Part shown: piece after piece, positions 14,862 to 22,598 of the stretch | Layout of the letters: each line of letters begins with the position of its first letter | Position numbering within the stretch: the stretch's first letter is position 1 | NCBI GenBank assembly: GCA_002412555.1 | Contig: DHVH01000120.1 | Location: forward strand, 1 to 26,298 | DNA: 26,298 nt | Origin: Marinilabiliaceae bacterium UBA5213 | Lineage (GTDB): Bacteria; Bacteroidota; Bacteroidia; Bacteroidales; Marinilabiliaceae | Reading direction: 5' to 3' | Made by a program: the position numbers and the translations under genes | Notes under the pieces: generated by a model | Told to the model about the DNA's origin: nothing | What the model saw: the letters and a program-made list of their open reading frames with translations, nothing else | The model's database searches: none

Positions 14862-15221
14862 TTATTTGTCCAAAGTCTCCATTTGAAGATTCAAAGCGTG
14901 CAGTTCGTTGCTGTTAAGTTTAATGGGTTTTGTTTCGTTGATGCCGTAAGAAATGTAGTTGGCCAATACTTTGTACTCACCAGCTTTTACGTTCTCAAAA
15001 ACAAATTTACCATCAAAATCGGTATAGGTCCTTAAATCGGTACCTTCCACACGTACTTCTACGCCAGTCAATGACTCGCCGGTGGTTTTGTCCAAAACTA
15101 CACCTGTAATGGTATTGTTTACTGCAGGAGCTGAAGCAGGTTCAGCGGGGTTGCTGGCAATGGCTGTACTGCTTAAACCTACGACCATTAATGCTGTCAG
15201 AATAATTGCTTTTGCTTGCAT
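14862..15221 (-). CDS. Small secreted CarboxypepD_reg-like domain protein
   Basis: A 119-residue exported protein: signal peptide (MQAKAIILTALMVVGLSSTAIA), a short Ala/Pro linker, and one carboxypeptidase-regulatory-like beta-sandwich (ITGVVLDKTTGESLTGVEVR, TYTDFDGKFVFENVKAGEYK, then VLANYISYG). This is the same domain that begins TonB-dependent receptors, here free-standing with no barrel after it; the stop is followed by a clear terminator, so it is not a broken receptor. Its role is unknown; such proteins are common in Bacteroidota. Its promoter has the same -7 element and 11-bp-phased half-sites as that of the 608-residue lipoprotein, so the two are probably co-regulated. Confidence 0.82.
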   Translation of the reverse strand: MQAKAIILTALMVVGLSSTAIASNPAEPASAPAVNNTITGVVLDKTTGESLTGVEVRVEGTDLRTYTDFDGKFVFENVKAGEYKVLANYISYGINETKPIKLNSNELHALNLQMETLDK

Positions 15222-15290
15222 AATATTTTATTTTTTAGATTTCAAATTAAGAAGGCTCTTATGAAGGCCTTTTGTCTCTTTGTTCGAAAG

Positions 15291-15325
15291 CAAAAGTAGT
15301 GCAGCAATGTTAACTGAGTATTAAA
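15291..15325 (-). promoter_or_regulatory. Promoter with two 11-bp-phased TTAA half-sites
   Basis: CAAAAGTA (15291-15298; TACTTTTG on minus), then exactly 10 bp, GTTAAC (15309-15314), 5 bp, ATTAAA (15320-15325). The -7 octamer is identical to the one at 4375-4382 and the distance to the first half-site is the same. The leader would be about 63 nt, close to the ~57 nt of the other promoter. It lacks a -33 TTTG, consistent with activator-dependent transcription. Confidence 0.55.
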
Positions 15326-15458
15326 TGCCGGTTATGAGTGCTTTAAGAAATTGTAAAGAAAATGGTGACGTCTATTGTCAGGCTATACCAATGGTCAATT
15401 AAGGCATTATGCCTATATTTAAGGGTGCTTATCAGAATCTTTATAAAAACGAATCATT

Positions 15459-16982
15459 ATGGCCATGATAAAAAGAGTCTTATTTGGTGTGATCACCTTG
15501 TTGTTGGTTGCCTGTTTTTCGAAATTGAGAGCTCAGCATTTCTGGGCCAAAACGGGATCATTTACCACATTCACGGATATTGGCGAGCCTGGTATTAAAG
15601 GAAACGCCAGTTATAGTGAACCCGAACAGAAGTACCGAGTGACCGGTTCCGGAGAGAATATTTGGTTGGGTGAGGACAGCTTTTCTTTTCTTACCAAGAA
15701 AATGAAGGGCGACTTTATTGTTCAAACGCAGTTTCAGTTTTTGGGACAGGGGCATGACCCGCATCGCAAAACCGGCATCATGTTCAGAAGCTCTGTCTCA
15801 GAAGGATCGCCCATGGTCGCTTGCACCATTCATGGTGATGGGTTGACTTCCTTGCAGTTCCGCAGGACAGAAGGGGCTGATGTTGAAGAAATTAAATTTG
15901 ATATCAGTGGCCCGGATGTGTTGCAGCTGGAAAAGAAGGGGAATATTTACACCATGTCAGTGGCTCATTTTGGGGAAGTCTATCAGAGTAAAGCCATTGA
16001 TGATCTGGATCTGGGTGAGGTCCTGCTGGCCGGATTATTTGTGTGTGCCCATACCGATGAGGTAGCAGAAACAGTAGAATTTTGGAATACCCGACTCTTT
16101 AATACGGCGCCTGATGACCTGGTGCAATACCAGGAATATTTAGGCAGTTTACTGGAAGTGATGGATGTGGAGACCGGTCACCGCAGCGTACTGGCCGAAG
16201 ATCCTGGCTCGTGGCAAGCGCCTAACTGGACGCCGGACGGAAAGACCTTAATCTACAATGCCAGTGGTTTGTTGTATAATTTTGACTTGAAATCGCGTCA
16301 ATCCAGTGTTTTAAATACGGATTTTGCCACTAATAACAACAACGACCATGTGTTGACCTTCGATGGCCAGCAAATTGGTATCAGTCACCACCCTGCAGAA
16401 ACCGGTGGACAATCAGTTGTTTACACTTTGCCGGTAACGGGAGGTGTTCCTAAGCGGGTTACAGAAAAGAGTCCATCCTATTTGCATGGCTGGTCGCCCG
16501 ATAATCAGTTTTTGGTTTATACCGGTGAGCGAAATGGAGAGTATGACATTTATAAAATTCCTGCCGAAGGCGGCGAAGAAATTCGTTTGACGACTGCCAA
16601 AGGCCTCGACGATGGTTCAGAGTATTCTCCGGACGGTAAATACATCTATTTTTGCTCAACCCGAACTGGTACCATGCAGGTATGGCGGATGGAACCGGAT
16701 GGCTCTGATCAGGTTCAACTGACTTTCGACAAGCTGAATGATTGGTTTCCACATGTTTCGCCCGACAATAAATGGCTGGTTTTCGTCTCTTTTCCGGAAG
16801 AAGTCCCTGCCGACCAGCACCCCTTTTATGAGCGGGTGTACCTGCGCATAATGCCCATTGAAGGTGGCGAGCCTAAAGTCATCGGGTATCTTTACGGCGG
16901 ACAGGGAAGCATTAATGTCCCCAGCTGGTCGCCCGACAGCAAAAAAGTGGCCTTTGTCAGTAATGGTTATTTTGGGAAATAG
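15459..16982 (+). CDS. Exported TolB-like beta-propeller protein with DUF1349-like domain
   Basis: A 507-residue exported protein. The N-terminus MIKRVLFGVITLLLVACFSKLRAQ (from the second Met) allows either lipidation at LVAC or cleavage after AQ. Residues about 25-210 resemble a concanavalin-like jelly roll of the DUF1349 type (GNASYSEPEQKYRVTGSG; KGDFIVQTQFQFLGQGHDP; KTGIMFRSS). Residues about 220-507 form a TolB/WD40-like propeller with PD40 motifs: APNWTPDGKTLIYN, HGWSPDNQFLVYTG, SEYSPDGKYIYFCS, PHVSPDNKWLVFVS, PSWSPDSKKVAFVS. The jelly roll often binds sugars, but no substrate can be named. It stands alone on its strand and ends in a bidirectional terminator. It is not the Pal-associated TolB. 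Confidence 0.82.
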   Translation: MAMIKRVLFGVITLLLVACFSKLRAQHFWAKTGSFTTFTDIGEPGIKGNASYSEPEQKYRVTGSGENIWLGEDSFSFLTKKMKGDFIVQTQFQFLGQGHDPHRKTGIMFRSSVSEGSPMVACTIHGDGLTSLQFRRTEGADVEEIKFDISGPDVLQLEKKGNIYTMSVAHFGEVYQSKAIDDLDLGEVLLAGLFVCAHTDEVAETVEFWNTRLFNTAPDDLVQYQEYLGSLLEVMDVETGHRSVLAEDPGSWQAPNWTPDGKTLIYNASGLLYNFDLKSRQSSVLNTDFATNNNNDHVLTFDGQQIGISHHPAETGGQSVVYTLPVTGGVPKRVTEKSPSYLHGWSPDNQFLVYTGERNGEYDIYKIPAEGGEEIRLTTAKGLDDGSEYSPDGKYIYFCSTRTGTMQVWRMEPDGSDQVQLTFDKLNDWFPHVSPDNKWLVFVSFPEEVPADQHPFYERVYLRIMPIEGGEPKVIGYLYGGQGSINVPSWSPDSKKVAFVSNGYFGK

Positions 16983-16990
16983 AACAAAAA

Positions 16991-17028
16991 CAAAGCCCTC
17001 GGTAAATAATGATTTACCGAGGGCTTTG
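16991..17028. terminator. Bidirectional terminator after the propeller gene
   Basis: Perfect 16-bp stem CAAAGCCCTCGGTAAA (16991-17006), short loop, complement at 17013-17028, with A-rich left and T-rich right flanks. It stops the propeller gene and, from the other side, probably the tRNA transcript. Confidence 0.92.
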
Positions 17029-17042
17029 TTTATTCTTCGTTG

Positions 17043-17117
17043 TGGGTTGTACTGGATTCGAACCAGTGACCCCTACCCTGTCAAGGTAATGCTCTAAACC
17101 AACTGAGCTAACAACCC
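17043..17117 (-). tRNA. tRNA-Val (anticodon GAC)
   Basis: On the minus strand the acceptor stem GGGTTGT/ACAACCC, a D arm with AGCTCAGTTGGTTTAGAGC, the anticodon stem TTACC/GGTAG around the loop TTGACAG (anticodon GAC), and the T arm ACTGG-TTCGAAT-CCAGT form a complete cloverleaf of 75 nt. The 3' CCA is not encoded and must be added after transcription. Confidence 0.95.
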
Positions 17118-17130
17118 CATTGTTGTGCTG

Positions 17131-17138
17131 CAAATGTA
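17131..17138 (-). promoter_or_regulatory. -7 element for tRNA-Val
   Basis: CAAATGTA on plus is TACATTTG on minus, an exact TAnnTTTG, 13 bp before the tRNA 5' end. No -33 TTTG is at the usual distance. Confidence 0.5.
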
Positions 17139-17172
17139 AGGGAAATTTCTATATGTGCGGTGCATGTCAAAC

Positions 17173-17198
17173 AAAAAAAGATCCTTGATAAAGGACCT
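17173..17198 (-). terminator. Terminator of the mannan operon
   Basis: On the minus strand AGGTCCTT (17198-17191), loop TATC, AAGGATCT (17186-17179) pairs fully with one G-U, followed by a T-run. It separates the operon from the tRNA. Confidence 0.82.
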
Positions 17199-17300
17199 TT
17201 TTTTGAGATTTTGATTCGTGCTGATTTCTAAAGGAAAGGTGATTTCTAATTCGGGCACAAATCTAGACATTTATTAACAATACGCAATACCTTTGGATTA

Positions 17301-18698
17301 TTATTTTTCTTCATTGGCTCTTCTAGCATCTAGATCGGTAATTATCTCTTCCATTTTTTTGTCGCTCAGCTTGTAGAAAATCATGAACAAACCTGAAATA
17401 AGCGCGGCGATGCCCGGTACATAACTCATCATGTATTTAATGCCCTTGATGGTTTCGGGGTTTTGTTCCACATTGGCCTGAAATCCGTAAATGGCCAAAA
17501 GCCACAGGGTTATGGAACCACCCAGGGTCCATCCCAGTTTTTGCGTCATGCTGGAGGCCGAAAAGACCAGACCGGTAGCGCGGCGACCTGTCTGCCACTG
17601 CGAATAATCGGCCGTGTCGGCATACATTGACCACAGCAAGGGGAAAATGATACCGGCACAGAAACTGATGAGTGCTTGCAGTATATAAATAAGGTAGAGG
17701 TTGTCGCGGGTCACAAAGTTGAAAAAGATACTTAGAATGGCCGCTCCAAACATGGCATACATAAAGGTCTTGCGCTTGCCCAAAAAGGCTGAAACAGGTT
17801 TGGCCATAATTACGCCAATCATGTTGGTGGCTTGACCCAATAGTAGGTAAAAGGTGCTGTAGGCAAAGGTCATTTTTGAAAAGGCAACGGCCGATTCGCG
17901 GGTAAAATCATCACTGATGTAGTATTTAAAATAATACATGGCCACCCCGTCGCGCACCGAGTTAAATATTAAGGTGGCCACCCCGGCTCCTAGAAGCACA
18001 AACCAGGGAATGTTTTTGCCGAGGTTTCGGAGATCTTCTTTGAGGTTGTTTTGCTGATCTTTAGGAGGAGTTATCCTTTCCCGGGTCCACGAGAAAGTCA
18101 TCAGGAAAAAGCCTATAGCAATAACACCAATCACCACCATGGTCAGCTGATACGCGGTTGATACCGGCACAATACCACCAAAGAAGTCAACCATGGGTTG
18201 AAATATGGCTACCACGAGCAGACTACCTCCGAAAGCAAAAATCATGCGGTAAGATGCAAAGCTGGTGCGCTCATTGCCATTGGCGGTCATCACACCCAGC
18301 AGACTGGCATAGGGCACATTAATCGCTGTATAGGCCATCATCATTAGGGTGTAGGATATGTAGGCATAGACAATTTTGCCGGTCAGGTCCAGATCAGGAG
18401 TGGTAAAAAGCAGAACCCCAATAATAGCAAAGGGGAAGGCCACCCATAAGAGATAAGGCCTGAATTTTCCCCAGCGGGTCCTGGTGCGGTCGCCAATGAT
18501 GCCCATAATTGGGTCGTTAGCGGTATCCCAAATTCGGGTAACCAGGAACATAGTACCCGCTGCCGCTGCTGGAATGCCGAAAACATCGGTGTAAAAAATG
18601 GCCAGATAGAAGGTGAATATCTTCCAGAACATGGAGGAGGCCGCATCGCCAAATCCATAGCCGATTTTTTCTTTGAGACTGACTTTACTGATGGTCAT
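17301..18698 (-). CDS. GPH-family sugar:cation symporter (MFS)
   Basis: A 465-residue inner-membrane transporter with about 12 hydrophobic segments. The region WDTANDPIMGIIGDRT...RWGKFRPYLLW near the start is the signature of the glycoside-pentoside-hexuronide:cation symporter family (melibiose permease type). It is the last gene of the mannan operon, 26 bp after the epimerase. From context it should bring mannobiose or short mannosides from the periplasm into the cytoplasm, as proposed for the symporter of the B. fragilis mannan cluster. The sequence itself does not show the substrate. Confidence 0.9.
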   Translation of the reverse strand: MTISKVSLKEKIGYGFGDAASSMFWKIFTFYLAIFYTDVFGIPAAAAGTMFLVTRIWDTANDPIMGIIGDRTRTRWGKFRPYLLWVAFPFAIIGVLLFTTPDLDLTGKIVYAYISYTLMMMAYTAINVPYASLLGVMTANGNERTSFASYRMIFAFGGSLLVVAIFQPMVDFFGGIVPVSTAYQLTMVVIGVIAIGFFLMTFSWTRERITPPKDQQNNLKEDLRNLGKNIPWFVLLGAGVATLIFNSVRDGVAMYYFKYYISDDFTRESAVAFSKMTFAYSTFYLLLGQATNMIGVIMAKPVSAFLGKRKTFMYAMFGAAILSIFFNFVTRDNLYLIYILQALISFCAGIIFPLLWSMYADTADYSQWQTGRRATGLVFSASSMTQKLGWTLGGSITLWLLAIYGFQANVEQNPETIKGIKYMMSYVPGIAALISGLFMIFYKLSDKKMEEIITDLDARRANEEK

Positions 18699-18724
18699 AT
18701 GAATTAATTTTTATGGTAAAGGGA

Positions 18725-19921
18725 TTACTGCTTAATACGATGGGCCAACTCCATGAGGGCTCTGGTATTATGATAGGGACACTTCCAGAAACCTGCTTTT
18801 GGGTCGGAAAGCACCGGCTTTCCTTTGGCATCTATTCTCAAAAACCATTCGCCATTTTCGGAATCAATCAGGTTTTGCCGGATGTAGGCCCATAGGGCAT
18901 ACACTTTTTCCAGGTAAAGCGGATTACCAGAAATTTGCCAGGCGTCCATGAAGCCGACCATGCCTTCGGCCTGAACCCACCAGTGGCGGTCTTCGTCCAG
19001 ATGGTTGGAAGTTAAGTCTTTTTCATATAATAGGGAACCATCTGCTGCCCAACCTTCGCGAAGGGTTACCTCGGCCATGCGCAAGCTCATGGCTTGCACC
19101 TCTGCTAAAAGCAGTTGGTTGCCTAACACTTCTGCCGCTTCATGCAAAAGCCAGGCGCCTTCTATATCATGGCCATAGGAAACCATATTGGATTTAACGG
19201 TCCAGTCGCTTTCAAAGAATAGATGAAAATGCGCAGTAGAATGATCAATGATTTTATCCAAAAAAACCCGAATAAGTGCTTCCATTTTTTGTGCAAGTTC
19301 CGCATTGGGCCATACTCGGTAAAGATTGGTGTAAGGCTCAATAATATGCAGATGGGTATTCATGGACTTGGGCTCATTGGCATCTTTGGCACTCAGACGC
19401 ATATCTTCCATTGGTTCCCAATCGCGCGATAGTGCCTCGAGGTAACCGCCATGAAGGGGATCAAAACTGTGTTTTTCAATCAGATGGTACAGTTCAATGG
19501 CATAATCAAGGCTCTTCTGATTTTGTGTGGCCTTATAATATTCCGATAAGCCATAAATACCAAAGCCTTGTGCGTAAATTTGTTTGCGCCCGTCCAGTAA
19601 TTCACCCTTGTGGTTGACACTCCAGAAAAGCCCTCCATGCTCCTTATCCCAAAAGTATTCAATGAGGTATTGATAAGCCCTGTGGGCTAATAGAAGATAG
19701 GCTTCATCCTTCAAAAAATTATAGGCCGAAGAGAAAGTCCACAGGATGCGCGCATTCAGCACAACGCCTTTGGGCGTTAGCTGAACAGGGCGTCCTAAAC
19801 GGTCCACCTCTCCATAAAATCCTCCTAACTCATGATCAATGGTATGGTCCTGCCAAAATTGAAGGGTGTCTTTATAGGTTTCAATCAATTGAGTCTTAAT
19901 GGTGGTTGACAATTGTTGCAT
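18725..19921 (-). CDS. Cellobiose/mannobiose 2-epimerase (AGE family)
   Basis: A 398-residue cytoplasmic enzyme, normal length for cellobiose 2-epimerases, which invert C2 of the reducing sugar; here it would convert beta-1,4-mannobiose to mannosyl-glucose. The (alpha/alpha)6-barrel motifs are present: LNARILWTFSSAY (55-67), NTHLHIIEPYTNLYRVWP (His190), YGHDIEGAWLLHEAAEVL (His251), DRHWWVQAEGMVGFMDAW (His313) and WKCPYHNTRALMEL (His384). His190, His251 and His384 match in spacing the essential histidines I recall from the Rhodothermus enzyme. It is 20 bp downstream of the GH130 phosphorylase that would use its product. N-acylglucosamine epimerase activity is less likely given this setting. 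Confidence 0.92.
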   Translation of the reverse strand: MQQLSTTIKTQLIETYKDTLQFWQDHTIDHELGGFYGEVDRLGRPVQLTPKGVVLNARILWTFSSAYNFLKDEAYLLLAHRAYQYLIEYFWDKEHGGLFWSVNHKGELLDGRKQIYAQGFGIYGLSEYYKATQNQKSLDYAIELYHLIEKHSFDPLHGGYLEALSRDWEPMEDMRLSAKDANEPKSMNTHLHIIEPYTNLYRVWPNAELAQKMEALIRVFLDKIIDHSTAHFHLFFESDWTVKSNMVSYGHDIEGAWLLHEAAEVLGNQLLLAEVQAMSLRMAEVTLREGWAADGSLLYEKDLTSNHLDEDRHWWVQAEGMVGFMDAWQISGNPLYLEKVYALWAYIRQNLIDSENGEWFLRIDAKGKPVLSDPKAGFWKCPYHNTRALMELAHRIKQ

Positions 19922-19941
19922 CTTTTAGGCTTGTCGGTGAA

Positions 19942-21120
19942 TTAAAGAAATTTTTTGTTGTTATCAACCAGCTGGTTGATGCGCTTGACTGAAGCGGCGC
20001 TTGTCAATTCGTCCTGAGGTGTGTGTAGACAGTAATCCACCAATTGCTCAATACTTGAAACAGCCACGTGCATACGGGTATCAGAAGCGGCATAAAAGAT
20101 AAGGACTTTTCCGTCTTCTTCGGCAATCCAGCCATTAGAAAATGCAACATTGGAGACATCTCCCACACGTTCCGACTCCAAAGGAGCAATGAAATGTCCC
20201 GCCGGTTTATGGGTGATGACCCATGGTTTTTCCAAATCTGTCATAAACACATACAAGGTATAGCGCAGTCCCGCCGCCGTATTTCTAACGCCATGGGCCA
20301 ATTGCAGCCAGCCTTTTTCGGTGCGGATGGGGGCGGGTCCCAGACCATTTTTTACTTCATAGATGGTGTGATAGGTCTTGGCATCTACAATGACTTCTTC
20401 TTTGACTTCGGCTTTGGTGATGCTTTCTGAAAGACCAAAGCCAATACCGCCACCCTTGCCGGTATCAATGAAACCATCTTGTGGACGGGTGTAAAAGGCA
20501 TATTTGCCCTCTATCAGATGTGGAAACAATACCACATTGCGCTGTTGCCCGGTGGTCGATATTAAATCGGGCAGCCTTTCCCAGTTGATTAAATCCTTGG
20601 TGCGTGCGATGCCTGCTGAGGCCATGGCACTGCTGGTGTCACCTTTTGGTGCAGAAGGGTCTTTACGCTCGGTGCAAAACACGCCGTAGATATAGCCATC
20701 GTCGTGTTGCGTCAGACGCATGTCGTACACATGGGTATCGGGCTCTTCGGTTTGGGGCAAGGTAATGGGTCGATCCCAGAAGCGGAAGTTATCTACACCG
20801 TTGGGGCTCTCAGCTATGGCAAAAAACGATTTCCGGTCGTTGCCTTCCACACGTACGGCCAAAAGGTATTTGCCCTTCCATTTAATAGCGCCGGCATTGA
20901 AAGTAGCATTAAAGCCAATTCGCTCCATAAAGAGCGGATTGGTGTCGGGGTTCATATCAAATCGCCAGTGCAATGGAATATGGTCGCGGGTAAGAATGGG
21001 GTTTTTATATCTGCTATAGATGCCGTTGGTGCTGAATAGCTCTTCGTTGGGCTTTTGAAGGAGTTGCTCGTGAGCTGCTTTGATGTGCTGATAGCGGCTC
21101 AAAAAAGGATCGTTTTGCAT
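19942..21120 (-). CDS. GH130 4-O-beta-mannosyl-glucose phosphorylase
   Basis: A 392-residue cytoplasmic phosphorylase of glycoside hydrolase family 130. It should cleave mannosyl-beta-1,4-glucose with phosphate to mannose 1-phosphate and glucose. Evidence: the five-bladed propeller pattern with FNAGAIKWKGKYLLAVRVEG (residues 74-93), the motif DTHVYDMRL with the likely proton donor Asp133 (Asp131 in the B. fragilis enzyme, by recall), GQQRNVVLFPHLIEGKYAFY with the phosphate-site Arg, and GLGPAPIRTEKGWLQLAHG. The N-terminal ~40 residues are those of the subfamily acting on mannosyl-glucose. It lies between mannanase and epimerase, exactly the set of the known pathway. Preference for mannosyl-glucose rather than longer mannosides is inferred from that company. 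Confidence 0.92.
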   Translation of the reverse strand: MQNDPFLSRYQHIKAAHEQLLQKPNEELFSTNGIYSRYKNPILTRDHIPLHWRFDMNPDTNPLFMERIGFNATFNAGAIKWKGKYLLAVRVEGNDRKSFFAIAESPNGVDNFRFWDRPITLPQTEEPDTHVYDMRLTQHDDGYIYGVFCTERKDPSAPKGDTSSAMASAGIARTKDLINWERLPDLISTTGQQRNVVLFPHLIEGKYAFYTRPQDGFIDTGKGGGIGFGLSESITKAEVKEEVIVDAKTYHTIYEVKNGLGPAPIRTEKGWLQLAHGVRNTAAGLRYTLYVFMTDLEKPWVITHKPAGHFIAPLESERVGDVSNVAFSNGWIAEEDGKVLIFYAASDTRMHVAVSSIEQLVDYCLHTPQDELTSAASVKRINQLVDNNKKFL

Positions 21121-21200
21121 AATTGTGTATATTTTGATTTATTGGTTGTCTATTATTTTATAGTTCGTTATTGTTTTGTATATCACTGAACGATCTATTG

Positions 21201-22316
21201 TTATTTCTTCTGCTGGGAAAACTCGCTCCAGTCCTTCATTAACCAAATGTTTTCCTGGTTGACAAAGGTTTTAAAATCTTCTGCTGCCGGTTGGTTGGCA
21301 TGAGGCACATAGTAATGTCCCAGATCGCGGTTGCGCCAAACCATGGCATAGGTTATTTTCCGGGTCCATTCCGTGGCATTGATGGCAGCTCCTAAGGTTT
21401 CGGTGTACCAGGTTTCATCCCCAATACCATCTAGACCGGTCTCTGTAAAGGCGGCGACTTTTCCGGTCTGGTGGGCATATTTCGCAACTATTTCTAGTTT
21501 TTCAATAGCCGCTTTTAGTCCTTCTTCACCCTGTCTCAGGTCGTGGTAATTATCCATACCAATTACTTCGATGATATCGTCGCCCGGGTACCAGGTGAGG
21601 TACTCTTCCAGGTTGGTGAAATGGCGATCGGGCGAGTAGGCAGTCAGGAAATTGGTGACTCCATTCTCGTGCAGATATTCTATACTAAAGCGGAAAAGTG
21701 CTTTCAATTCTTCGGGTGAAGTCAATGAGGCGCCCCACCAAAACCAACTGCCGTCCATTTCGTGCCAGGGGCGGAAGATAAAGGGTACGGTCTCGCCCTC
21801 TTCGGTTTTGAGCGCTTTGAAAAAGTCAGCTACTTTTTCCATGTGGACAAGAAATTCGGCGTGGTGCGAACCACCGGGAAGGATGTGTTGGACTACCACT
21901 TCGTCGGTATCCCAAGAGCTTTTAGTGCTGTCCACAGCTGAAAAGGGGTGCCAGCTAAAGGTGTTGACACCGCCATTATTGTGCGCCCAAACAGCCAGTT
22001 CTTTCATGGTCTGAAAAGGTACACTGTCAAGGTTCTGTGAATGGCCTAATTCCAAACCTCCCAGTTCCCAACCAAAGAGTGCCGGATAATCACCGGCTAG
22101 GCGTTTAACGTCCGATTCACCTTCAACATATTTCCAGCCAATACCGTAGGCCAGATCGTCCTGGTGCCCAAAAAGGGTCGCTTTGCCGGCAATGGCCTGC
22201 AAGTTTTCAAATAGGATTTGCGAAGATGATTGAGGGGCTTCTTCCTGCGTTTTGGGTTGGCACGACCAAATTGTAGCCATGGCAACTATGGCCATTGTTA
22301 ATAGTCTCATATCCAT
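21201..22316 (-). CDS. GH26 beta-mannanase, lipoprotein
   Basis: A 371-residue endo- or exo-beta-1,4-mannanase of family GH26. The signal MRLLTMAIVAMATIWSC puts a lipid on Cys19, so it is anchored in a membrane outside the cytoplasm. The catalytic residues are visible: acid/base Glu186 in RPWHEMDGSWFWWG and nucleophile Glu292 in AFTETGLDG; further family marks are LFGHQDDLAYG, GWELGGLELGHS, NTFSWHPFS and VIGMDNYHD. No carbohydrate-binding module. First gene of the operon; an ATG six bases further in is equally possible as start. A mannobiose-releasing enzyme is expected because the downstream epimerase and phosphorylase work on the disaccharide. Confidence 0.93.
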   Translation of the reverse strand: MDMRLLTMAIVAMATIWSCQPKTQEEAPQSSSQILFENLQAIAGKATLFGHQDDLAYGIGWKYVEGESDVKRLAGDYPALFGWELGGLELGHSQNLDSVPFQTMKELAVWAHNNGGVNTFSWHPFSAVDSTKSSWDTDEVVVQHILPGGSHHAEFLVHMEKVADFFKALKTEEGETVPFIFRPWHEMDGSWFWWGASLTSPEELKALFRFSIEYLHENGVTNFLTAYSPDRHFTNLEEYLTWYPGDDIIEVIGMDNYHDLRQGEEGLKAAIEKLEIVAKYAHQTGKVAAFTETGLDGIGDETWYTETLGAAINATEWTRKITYAMVWRNRDLGHYYVPHANQPAAEDFKTFVNQENIWLMKDWSEFSQQKK

Positions 22317-22377
22317 GTTTTATTTGATATTATTTTTGCTTTGTTAGGGGCATAAAGGTGATGCAATTTCACGGCTG

Positions 22378-22408
22378 CAAATTAGAGTGAACTGTCTTGG
22401 GCAACAAA
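22378..22408 (-). promoter_or_regulatory. Promoter of the mannan operon
   Basis: On the minus strand TTTG (22408-22405), 20 bp, TAATTTG (22384-22378): a good fit to the Bacteroidota promoter pattern. The leader would be about 55 nt. No transcription factor gene is linked to the operon. Confidence 0.5.
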
Positions 22409-22552
22409 TACAATTCTATCACTTGCTTATGAGATTATTAAAAAGCGGTGAATTAATTGAGGGATGCAATTTTAAGTGCTTATAACTTATCTTGTTAATG
22501 GTCGTTTTCAACCTTTTTTGATGAATATCTGTTACCCCTATGAGCAATTTGC

Positions 22553-22560
22553 TATTTTTG
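22553..22560 (+). promoter_or_regulatory. -7 element for dnaE
   Basis: TATTTTTG is an exact TAnnTTTG, 38 bp before the dnaE start codon. No TTTG lies at the usual -33 distance. Apart from this and the mannan promoter, the 282 bp between the divergent genes shows nothing more. Confidence 0.45.
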
Positions 22561-22598
22561 TTTTTTAATCTCACGGACTCTTTTTAAGCCATTATCTT

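Noticed and set aside
17043..17117. tRNA-Val as integration site of a mobile element
   Set aside because: No integrase gene and no repeat of the tRNA 3' end were seen nearby; the neighbours are ordinary operons.
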